A DNA stretch of 64,000 bases from Cycas panzhihuaensis (Eukaryota; Cycadophyta): positions 136,469,741 to 136,533,740 of the forward strand of contig CM041465.1 in the NCBI GenBank assembly GCA_023213395.1. Direction: 5' to 3'. Each line of letters begins with the position of its first letter. The stretch's first letter is position 1. The notes below the pieces were generated by a model. The model was not told where the DNA came from and ran no database searches. It saw only the letters and a list, made by a program, of their open reading frames with translations. The translations under genes and the position numbers were made by a program. Below, piece by piece: positions 55,689 through 64,000 of this stretch.

Positions 55689-56330
55689 GTGTGATGATAC
55701 AAGATGAACTGGAGGTGTGGTTGGGGCTCGTAGTCGATATTTGCGCCCTTTTTATTGGAAACATATAATCTTGTCATATAATTAGTAATAATGTTCCCCG
55801 ATGTTTGTAGCCATTGGATCCCCAAAATTGCGTCCACTCCGCCTATGGGCATGGCAAACATACAAGTTGCGACTTTGTAATTGTTGATTTGGAGAGTTGT
55901 GTCTTTACAGTATGCTCCACATGGCGTTGTTCTTCCATTTACTATTGACACCTAGAATGTGTTGAGAGGTTTCACTTGTAATCCTAGTTTCTCTGTTGAT
56001 GCCCTGTTTATAAAGTTGTGCGTACTCTTGCTATCTACCAAGATTGATATTGGTGTCCCCTTAATCTGTCCTTGGAATCTTAGGATTTGCAGGGATACTT
56101 GTTGTCCCGTAATGGCCTGCAATGATATTTGGACATTCCCTATATCCACTTCCAGAAGTTCATTTTCCATACTTTTCGCACTTTGGTCTTGTTCTGCCTC
56201 TTCCTCTACTTCTTCTAGAATTTCTCTGTCCTCATTATTGATCATATAAACGTTTTTTGTCAAACACTGGTGTTCCTTATTCCATTTTCCTCCACACTTG
56301 AAACATGTCCCCTTCCTTAAATGCTCCTCT
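55689..56330 (-). pseudogene. Element I zinc knuckle and protease
   Basis: Minus strand: zinc knuckle CFKCGGKWNKEHQC (about 56305-56264), an acidic linker, then protease TPISILVDSKSTHNFINRAS, where the catalytic DSG is DSK, so the active site is lost. A stop at 55952 splits the domain. The frame 55951-55685 continues with IGGVDAILGIQWLQTSGNII. Confidence 0.87.
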
Positions 56331-57300
56331 TTTGTTGTTCTTGAGCTTTCTTCTGTGTTCTTTATAGCTAGTGGAGGGTCTATTTTTGTTCCCGATCTGG
56401 TCCAATTAGTATTCTAGGTAGGATATGACGGTGACTCATATCTCCTCGTATATGTTGGCCTGCTATCTCTGAGTTCTACCTCCACATTCCTTGCTATTTC
56501 TATCGCTACTTGGAGTTGAGGTGGATCTGTTGCTTTAACTCTAAATTTAATCTGATTTTTCAATCCATTGATATAAGTCTGCAATAAACATCCTCGCGTA
56601 TTTTTCTCGAGATGCTCCTCATCGATGTAGATGTGTTAATTGAGCAAAGTAATTTGTATTCAAAGAGTTGTCATATTGCTCTACTAAACCTGCTCTTAGA
56701 TTTTTCCAAATCCGTTGAATTGGTAAGTTCATTTTTTGCCACCAATTGTACCATCTTAACGCCCTTCCATTTAAGTGTAAGGAACTTATTTCCATCTTTT
56801 CCTTAGCCGTGAGTTATAAACCCTGAAATAGTTCTCCATTTGTAAGACCCAATTTGTGATATTCTTTGATACTTTTGGATTGAATTTCTCTAGAGATAGT
56901 CTTGCCCCTTTCAATCCATTATCCATGTTAGAAATTCTCCTCTCATAAACTCGTCCATTGAATCTCTTGGTCTCATTTCCTTGGTTTTCTTAATTATCTC
57001 AAGCATCCATCTGTTCTAGCCCCGAGGTGTTGCTATTATCTATTTCTCCTCTCAATACATTATGTGTTGCTTGATCTGCTTTTGCAAGTAACTCTTGGAT
57101 TAAAATTATTAAAAACCTTATGCTCTGCGTTAATTCTGATGCGCCTTCAATTTTTTCCTTTGAGGTTCTGGATTGGGCTGCCATCTTCTTGGGAATGAGG
57201 TTTTTCCCTGATCTCAATTCTGTTTCTGCTTCCCTGGGGGGGTTGGGAATTTTCGGCCCTCTTTTGGGTTTTTATCTCTGCCCTTTCCCCTTGAAACGAA
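56331..57300 (-). pseudogene. Element I gag
   Basis: Gag N-terminus in the frame 57217-56999 (MRSGKNLIPKKMAAQSRTSK). Remnants follow to 56331: KFNPKVSKNITNWVLQMENYFR, an LEKN-RGCLLQTYINGLKNQI block and VAIEIARNVEVELR. Many stops. This matches the usual place of gag between PBS and the zinc knuckle. Confidence 0.75.
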
Positions 57301-57312
57301 GCTCTGATACCA
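57301..57312 (-). other. Primer binding site of element I
   Basis: GCTCTGATACCA, a perfect initiator-Met PBS on the minus strand. GATACCA is repeated twice more within 45 bases, inside the LTR end. Confidence 0.85.
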
Positions 57313-57314
57313 CT

Positions 57315-57832
57315 TGAAACGAAGCTTTGATACCACTTGATACCACTTTATGGCAATTTTCCTTAAGATACAAATAATAATCCACTGAACAGGAAAAGAC
57401 TAGAAACTATTCGACAGAAGATTAACAACGAAAAGGAATTCCAAAGTCCACAGAAGGAAATAATGATCTTTATTATCAAATAACACCAAAAATATAGTGA
57501 CTTACAACAAAAATACCAATCTTTTCCTTAGAAGTGAGCTTCCCTCTTTGAGGCGAGGAACCTTCCAAACTGTAGCCCCCAAATGGGCAAGCTAATTGTA
57601 ACCCCAAGACTGAAAATATTCAGCCACCAACATCTCCAAAAGATGGTTTGGGAAGAGGCCCAAACTTCCTATTTATAGTGGTCAAAATCCCTTAAATAGA
57701 GGTCGGCCAAACAGGATGATATCCTCCTTAATATTGCAGTTAATAGAAGTCGGCTAGAGGATGGAATATTTCTTCTGACATCCCCTAATGAAGCCAGCCT
57801 TACCTGCAAGCATTATTCCGAGCTAGTACTCA
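57315..57832 (-). repeat. 5' LTR of element I (putative, about 518 bp)
   Basis: It starts (+ strand) TGAAACGAAGC next to the PBS and ends by inference at GAGCTAGTACTCA. On the minus strand it has a TATA box, CCACTATAAATAGG (57662-57675). The right edge is set where D-like protease homology of J begins. No second copy is present to confirm it. Confidence 0.6.
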
Positions 57833-57849
57833 AATAACTTGAGGGGGTT

Positions 57850-58322
57850 CCTTAGGAACCAATGACCATGTCTTTGATGATATCCACAATTGTGAAATCT
57901 ATTGGAACAATGATGCCTACTACATTCACTTGTATGTTTTCTAGATGTCCCACTAGTTTCACTAGCAACTCATTTGCTAGTTTTAATGTATAATTTGTGG
58001 GTGTTAGTCATGGGTTCCCCAATTTTTTCCATGTTACGGTTCGTAGTACGTTCTCTGCGGTTCCACTATCAACAATAACATTTTTTAATGTTATTCCTAG
58101 AATGTTTATATCCACTGAAGGATCAAGGTCACACGAGGGTTTGACTTTATGTAAATTTTGGGAGATTTCTTTTGGATGAATTTTCCCTCCTTTGATCCAA
58201 TTGATTGCCTTTTCTAGTGGAATGGTTAAGTTCAAATGTTTCACTAAATCCTTCATTAATACTAATTTTTGTGGGAGTTCTTCTAATTTCGGGGATGCTT
58301 CACATGGGTCCTTTGCAAACAT
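57850..58322 (-). pseudogene. Protease region of J
   Basis: 104-residue frame 58322-58008: KLVLMKDLVKHLNLTIPLEK, INWIKGGKIHPKEISQNLHK, NILGITLKNVIVDSGTAENV. It then continues after a frame change with LANELLVKLVGHLENIQVNV to about 57860. It aligns with D residues about 100-230, but has DSG where D has DGG. Confidence 0.82.
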
Positions 58323-58488
58323 TTTTTCTTCAGTTCTTTTATTCTTTCTCTAATATACTTGTTTGATTCTCAATTTTCTTAGTGGTAAGGATTTGGCTGC
58401 TTCCTTCTTGGCAACTTCTTTCAATGCTCTTTTTGCAGTTGCAAAGCAGTCAATTTCTAGTCTTGGATCGGGGTAGTCTTTTTTTGCC

Positions 58489-59034
58489 TCATTTTTCTTG
58501 TTTTGTAAGTTTTATGTTTTTAGGGGAACTAGGTATAATTGTTACCCCATTCAGACCTTTGCCTTTGCCTTTGCATTCGTTTGTTGTGTGCATATTCAGC
58601 TCGAAATTTTTACATAGGTAAGGACACTCTTTTTGAATTTTTGCCATTGGACAATCCGATTTCCAATGTCCATACTCTAGGCAGATTAGGCATCTTTCCA
58701 ATGGAGGTTTCTTCCTTGGGTCTTCAGGTTGTGTGTATGTCGTATATATTATTTTAGTGTTAGGGTTGTTTCTTCCCCGTCCTCTCGCTCTGGCATTCAT
58801 GCGTCTTGTGTTGAGGTAGCATTTTCGAGTGCTATGTGTGCCTTGATCACAAATGTTACACCAAGTATTTTGTTTTCTCATTCTAGCATTGTATTCACAT
58901 TCCTTAGTGGTGTGAGTGTCTTTTTTACAAATTTGACACCATTTTTCTATCTGTGCTTCCTTACCCCTATGTTTGCCTAACTCTTCTCCTAGGTTATCTC
59001 GGTATTTGTGTTCTTGTAGTTTTAATCTTGCCAC
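58489..59034 (-). pseudogene. Zinc-knuckle gag segment of J
   Basis: 181 residues with four Cys-rich knuckles: WCQICKKDTHTTKEC, WCNICDQGTHSTRKC, CLICLEYGHWKSDC and a looser CPYLCKNFELNMHTTNEC. An RARGRGR stretch lies between the second and third. Most plant gags have one or two. The HTT signature is shared with D. The frame begins right at the F insertion, so the gag core is not visible. Confidence 0.8.
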
Positions 59035-59038
59035 TTCT

Positions 59039-59584
59039 TATTAAACCTTATGTTTACATGTTGAGACTATGTACTTTATTTTTCATGTATTATTTGTACT
59101 TTTGTACTTTAAGGGTGACTTATCACTTAAGTGATAAGGTGCACACCCAGATTTTTTCTTAGTAACACAACATTATCGCTAAAGGGTCAAATTGACCCCC
59201 ATGCACTTTTGCTCACTTGAGAGCCCAAAAGGACACATGTCCTACATGCAAGGCATGTACCTTGGATGTTTGACACTTTTCAAACATCCAATGCCTTAGG
59301 TCTCTTCTTTCACTCTGTATATTGAGACCTCTTCTCATGGTTCTCATATAGAGTTGGAGTTGTATTGTTATGCCGCTAGTTTACTAATCAAACTACCATT
59401 CATTTGGAGGTTGGAACAATTCCAACTCCTCACATTTGGTGTCATTTTGCTCTCTCTTCATGCTTTGATTTTGCTTATGTTGATCTCATATTTTCATTAT
59501 TAGTCTAGATTATTTCCTTTCTAGAACTAGAGTGAATATATCTCCTTGATCTTGGGTTTCAAAGGCCTTTTGGCCATTTCTACA
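59039..59584 (+). repeat. 5' LTR of element F (546 bp)
   Basis: Starts TATTAAACCTTATG (the first dinucleotide is TA where A has TG) and ends GCCATTTCTACA. It is the reverse-complement relative of the A LTR and has the same length. It contains the GTGATAAGGTGCACACCC block. Confidence 0.87.
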
Positions 59585-59586
59585 TT

Positions 59587-59598
59587 TGGTATCAGAGC
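59587..59598 (+). other. Primer binding site of element F
   Basis: TGGTATCAGAGC, a perfect initiator-Met PBS, two bases after the LTR. Confidence 0.92.
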
Positions 59599-61935
59599 TA
59601 GAGGAGGTTAGTTCCCTTTGTTCTGATTTTTCCTTACTTAAGGGAGATTCAAAGTAGGCTCTACTACTTATTAGTGATGACCTTCGCTCTCCAAAGGCGA
59701 TCCAAGGCATGTTTTGTACCTACAATTACAGATCAAGCTTCTTGGAGTAGTGTTGAAGGCTGGGAGGTATATTTCTGAGATCTGAATTCTGTTAGACCTT
59801 ATCTGGAGTGCAACACTCATTGTTTCTTGACTAAAAAGCAGATTTTAGTCACTGCATTCAGGCTGCACTGTTTTTTTTTTTTTTCATTGTTTTTGTGTCA
59901 TTTTCTGCTGACAAAGTAAATTTCTTTGAACAAAATCGCTCGCCTCCTCTTGCTGCCCCCTGTTTGACCTTTGTTGCAGGCTCTGTGAACATATTTAGTA
60001 GGCTTTTAGCCTCTGAAAATTGTTGAGGGACCTCACTATGTTGGGTGCCCTTCTCAAACCCCATAAAGAGCTCCAAATCACTTGAGAATAGTGAGTACTA
60101 CGATTTGCAACTTCTGGAAGGACGTTTCCTTACCGCGCGGGTCCCACGGAGTTCATATAGTGACCGAATGTCACCCCTAACAATGCACGGTAGTCGTTCC
60201 TTCCTCCACTGTTCGTGCGACCAACCAAAGCCTCAAACATTTTGTTCTTTCCCCTTACATGTCAAAATGAGCTAAGATTTGAGCCAGACCTCCGTCTAAG
60301 GTGGGCGACCCTGCTCCTGAAGTTTCATCTCATTTTGCTGAGAATCGGAAGAGTTCTAGCCTCCTGCATAATCACGAAATTCGCTTGAGCCACCAAGTCA
60401 CGTTGTCATTCAAAAATTCAAAAATTTCAAAGTATTTTTGAAGTTTACACTTTATAAAACAAACTTTATGTTATGTTTTTAAGAATATTCACTTTTTGAT
60501 AAAGTTCATTAACACTAAGTCACTTTAAAATCACTAAGATTACCTTTTTTAAGCCATTTTTAGTGATGTTTTTAGTCCCTGATCACGGTGACTTCACATT
60601 AAGTCAAAAAGACTTAATCAAGGTTCTTCTAGTGATTTCTCTCATTAGAAAGTAATATTTTTTCCTCTCTTTAAGCCTTTTTAGTCATTTAAGACTTTTT
60701 TGGCTTAATTCTCTTAAGAAAAGAAATCAACCTTTTTTCACTTTTTGGGGTTAAAAATCTTCATTGTACTTACTGATCTCATTAAATCACTAAAGCTAAG
60801 TCATTCCCTCATCTTTGGAGATTAAAATTACTTGATTAAAGTCTTCAATCAAGGCTCCCTGCGTGGTGTTCTTGTTGCTCAAAGTTGCAAAAAAAGTTAA
60901 ATTTCAGCCTTTGTTTTTTTGGCACTTTTAGTCTTAACACTTATTTCATGTTTGCAAGTGTTAAAAGGCATTGAAATGAGTGATTTTTAAGTGTTGTAAC
61001 TTTGTTAAAGTGATCCTTATCACTATTTCAACACTTTTCTTAAGGCACCTTGCATGGTGACCTACTTCCCTTAATTTCAAAAAGGGCTCAAGGAGACTTG
61101 TTACTTAATAAAATCACTTATTTTGTTGATCGTTGGGACTATTTTAAAGTTCCAACACTTGGTGCTTGGCGTCTTTAGTTTGCGAGTGATCTTCCTCTCT
61201 TTTCTTCAAGCATTAAAAGGAACCCACTTGCATTTTCAACACAAAGGCTTTGCTTATTTTCATTGAAGCACTTAACACTTTCTTCAAGTAATTACATTTT
61301 CACATTGTATTCAAGCACTCTTTTACTTGGATTTGATAGCACTACTTCACACCATAAAGTGTTCTTGTAAAACACTCAAAGTGCTCCTTTTGATGTACTT
61401 GGTTGCTTCTTTTTAAAGCTCTTTTCATTTGTAAACATTGATCAAGCATCTATATCATCCAAGTAAAATCTACTCTAAAATCCACTTCAATCATCTAAAA
61501 AGTGAACTTTAAAATCAAGTAGGAGAGGCCTGAAAAAGGTTCAAACCTTGCCTCTGAAATAACCTTGAGCTTGGTGCATTCTCTAGGGGACCAACCAATC
61601 GTACGTTCAGTACACGACAATTAAGGTTGTTTGAGGGAAAAGAGGTTCGAAAAAGGTGTTATTGGGGCTGTGAATCTTAGGAAAAGCATAATACGCCCAT
61701 GCAGATTAACCCTACCTGCTTTGTCCTAGATTTAACTTGGCCAACTATTGGATCTTCTTTATAGATCAGGGTTGGACCAACTCTTTAGCCTAGTCCTCCA
61801 CCCCTCATCATTCCATTCAGTTGTTGGATCTTTTAGTATGATCAGAATTGTTGGTTTTGTTAGAAAGTGGAACTTAAGCGACGAAAGCTTCGAGTTTCCA
61901 AGTTATCTGCTAGCTTCAAGCCTTACAACTTCAAC
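59599..61935 (+). other. Long 5' leader of element F
   Basis: About 2.3 kb. Homologous in parts to the A leader: GGGACTATTTTAAAG near 61136, the ACGTTCAGTACACGACAATT block near 61604 and the WNLSDE-like pre-gag stretch near 61868. GC-richer over 59930-60400. Motifs CTCCCTGCGTGGTG (60857) and CACCTTGCATGGTGACC (61044) recall one another and one in C. No coding function is seen. Confidence 0.65.
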
Positions 61936-62840
61936 ATGGTTGTAATTAATATGCTAAATACATGTACCATCAGATTAATAGAACAAGACAACTATCAAGA
62001 ATGGAAAAGGATCACTCAAAATCTATTGATAATGAACGAATTTTGGGGTTATGTTTCTGGAAGAATACCCCGACTTGTACCTGTTATAAATGATGGTGTA
62101 ATTGTTTATCATGATGCTGCTTGTGTTGCTGCTTGGAAAGCCAAAGATGAAATTGCTTTGGCATTCTTACATATGATTATTGATATTCATTTTGATCAGA
62201 ATATTGTGTGTGCAAAGACTTCCAAGGAAGCATGGGATATTTTGTCATCTTTGTATGAAAGGCGAGATGAAGTTCGCATTTTGATGGTAAAAGCCAAGTT
62301 GTACTCTGTAAATTTGTCAAGCCTATGTCAGCTTTTCTTTCCTCCATCAAGGAGGTATGTAATGAATTGAATATATTGGGTAGTCTTGCTTCCAAAGATT
62401 AGCTTATAACTACAATTGTCAAAGCATTACCTAAGGACTACAATGGTTTTATTTCTTCCACTACTTGAGATGGTTCACTCAAAAGATGAACTTGAAAGTT
62501 TGTTGCTTCAAGAGGAGCAAATTTACATCAAGGATGATGATGACGAACCATCCACTTCAAGGGCATTCACGACTAAATTTAAGGCCAAGCAAAATCCCAA
62601 ACCTGCACTTTCAAAGCAGTTTGGAAACATAAATATTGGTTCTTCAAAGACTAATGTTGTATGTCATTATTGTGACAAAGTTGGCCACATAGCCCCTAAT
62701 TATGGAAAGAAACAAGCAGATCTTCAGCATACACAACAACAACAGCAACAACCACGTCAGCAGCATTAGAGACAACAACAACAACCACGTCAGCAATTCC
62801 AACAACAATGGTTTCTGCAACAACAACAACAACAATCCCC
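61936..62840 (+). pseudogene. Element F gag and zinc knuckle
   Basis: ATG 61936 (MVVINMLNTCTIRLIEQDN) leads into YQEWKRITQNLLIMNEFWGY, KEAWDILSSLYERRDEVRI. The frame is lost near 62312 by a one-base-type indel. A TAG at 62400 and a stop near 62466 follow. The knuckle CHYCDKVGHIAPNY (62660-62703) has Tyr in place of the last Cys, so it should not bind zinc normally. A CAA/CAG-rich tract runs to 62835. Confidence 0.88.
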
Positions 62841-63207
62841 TTGATCAAATCGAGGTGCCTATCGAGGAGGTTAAAGAGGAAGGGGGGGTTTTAGAGGTGG
62901 CAATCAATGCCACTTCAATCAGTTTGCAGATGAGGACAAATTGTTTTGTATTTATCATACATCCAAGGTTGATGAAACTTAGATCATTGACTCTAGAGCT
63001 ACTCAACACACGACTGGGAGTGAAGAACTCCTTTGTGACATCAAGGAAAAGGTCAATCAGTGACCTTCGGCAATATTGACTTTCGGTAATAATGAATAAG
63101 TCAAGATTTTTGGGATAGGCACAATTGCCCCATTCCATTCTCCTTCCAATCCTTCCTTCACATTTCCCAATGGCAATGCCTATTTCATACCTTCCACGGA
63201 GAAGAGC
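62841..63207 (+). pseudogene. Element F protease (dead)
   Basis: Homology to FADEDKLFCIYHTSKVD then IIDSRATQHTTGSEELLCD near 62980-63040. The catalytic DSG is DSR and the preceding Trp codon is TAG. Several indels lie between here and the next frame. Confidence 0.82.
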
Positions 63208-64000
63208 TTGCTATTTGTTAGCAAATTGGACAAGCAACAAATGAACATTTTGTTCAAGAATGGGAAATGTGTAATAAGTGACAAAAATGACCAGGTAATG
63301 GCTATTGGATATGAGGATCATGGCCTCTACAAATTGGATGCTAATAACATAATACTTGATTATGCTTACTTTGGTTCCATTATCACTCAATCTTTGTCGA
63401 AGATGCAACTTTGGCATCAACGTCTAGGCCACTTGAGCTTAGACAATCTCAAGCAGATGGTGAACAAGAATATGGTGCATGGGCTTCCAAAGATGTATGG
63501 CTCAAAATGTCTTTGTGAAGCATGCATAATGGGGACACAAAATCTCTTGCCTTTGCCTAAAGGCAAAGCTTGGCATGCATCATATCCTTTGCAGTTGAAA
63601 CACTTGGATTTGTGTAGAGCTATGTCCACTGCATCCTTTGGAGGAGCCTTGTATTACATCTTCTTCATTGACGATTTCTCCTATAAAGTTTGGGTTTACT
63701 TCATCAAACATAAATCTAAAGCATTTCAAAAGTTTAAGGAATTCAAGCTTGAAGTGGAGAACGAGTCTAGCCAATCATTCAAAACACTAAGGATAGACAA
63801 TGGAGGTGAATTCACTTCAAAGGAATTCACTCAATTCTGCAAGGATAATGGCATTCAGAGGCAACTTACCATTCCTCACACTCCTCAATAAAATGGAGTG
63901 TCCAAAAGGATGAATAGAACTTTGGCTAACAAAGCCAAAGCAATGATGCATGCAAAGGGACTCACTCGAGCCTACTGGGCAGAGGTATTCCACATAGTTG
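63208..64000 (+). pseudogene. Element F pre-integrase and integrase (continues past window)
   Basis: 227-residue frame 63208-63891: LDKQQMNILFKNGKCVISDK, LWHQRLGHLSLDNLKQMVNK, CLCEACIMGTQN (usual H is N), ALYYIFFIDDFSYKVWVYFI and LRIDNGGEFTSKEFTQF. The expected LVHSDLC reads LKHLDLC, so the first catalytic Asp is kept in a changed context. A TAA (63889-63891) replaces the first Gln of the PQQNGV motif. MNRTLANKAKAMMHAKGLTR continues to the window end. Confidence 0.9.

Larger units (their letters stand above)
53400..57832 (-). mobile_element. Gypsy element I (-), 5' LTR to integrase
   Basis: Minus-strand Ty3/Gypsy: putative 5' LTR 57315-57832, perfect PBS 57301-57312, gag, zinc knuckle, protease, RT, RNase H, integrase. 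The 3' LTR was not found, so the left end is probably truncated. It abuts the D-like fragment J on the right, consistent with insertion into J or a deletion. It is clearly a different lineage from D. Confidence 0.85.
57833..59038 (-). mobile_element. Gypsy fragment J (-), relative of D
   Basis: Gag C-terminus with zinc knuckles and protease of a D-type Gypsy, bounded by element I on the left and by the F LTR on the right. Its upstream parts would lie beyond F (after 64000). Its downstream parts are absent from the window unless eroded left of I. Confidence 0.82.
59039..64000 (+). mobile_element. Copia element F (+), 5' part
   Basis: 5' LTR, PBS, leader, gag, protease, pre-integrase and integrase core of an A/B-type Copia in + orientation, running off the right edge. 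It is inserted into the gag of J. Its LTR and leader resemble A, and its gag is close to B. Confidence 0.9.

Noticed and set aside
1-64000. CRISPR array, prokaryotic operon or rRNA genes
   Set aside because: No spaced identical repeats of that type, no ribosome binding sites and no rRNA sequence. Everything points to plant nuclear DNA.

Overview
The window comes from a large, AT-rich plant nuclear genome. It shows plant-type LTR retrotransposons primed by initiator-Met tRNA, and two exons of a eukaryotic housekeeping gene separated by a kilobase-scale intron. Such bloated introns suit a gymnosperm, a fern or another giant-genome plant, but the species cannot be fixed from the sequence. Almost everything else is decayed LTR retrotransposon, much of it nested.

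Host gene. Two in-phase exons on the + strand (2479-2574 and 7663-7722) encode consecutive parts of the 20S proteasome alpha-6 (PAA/PSMA6-type) subunit. Upstream exons lie before base 1. No final exon was found by eye, so the last intron either exceeds 56 kb because of the insertions described below, or the gene is broken.

Layout. 1-1990: 3' end of Copia element K (+). 1991-9064: introns and the two exons. 9065-50887: Copia element A (-), which holds Copia C (+, 10562-18560, TSD ATTAC) in its pol and has Copia B (-, 24635-50358) at its 5' LTR. B in turn holds Gypsy D (+, 27750-38181, TSD CATGG) and Copia E (+, 38610-46433, TSD GGAAT; same family as K). 50888-53400: a 3' fragment of Copia G (-), an LTR-like piece H, and unassigned DNA. 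53400-57832: Gypsy I (-). 57833-59038: a D-related Gypsy fragment J (-). 59039-64000: 5' part of Copia F (+), an A/B relative that runs off the window.

How it fits together. Each complete Copia has LTR, PBS, a long leader (about 2 kb or more), gag, zinc knuckle, protease, integrase, RT, RNase H, polypurine tract and LTR. All copies carry stops or frameshifts, so none looks autonomous. The most unusual element is Gypsy D. It has a gag-like reading frame and a PBS-like motif between protease and RT, a diverged tandem array rich in TACGCA/GCACGCA behind integrase, and a further frame with an acidic, coiled-coil C-terminus before the 3' LTR. Other points of interest are a 237-bp-period SINE-like insertion in the gag of C, four zinc knuckles in J, and the B/A junction, which has a duplicated LTR segment instead of a target-site duplication.
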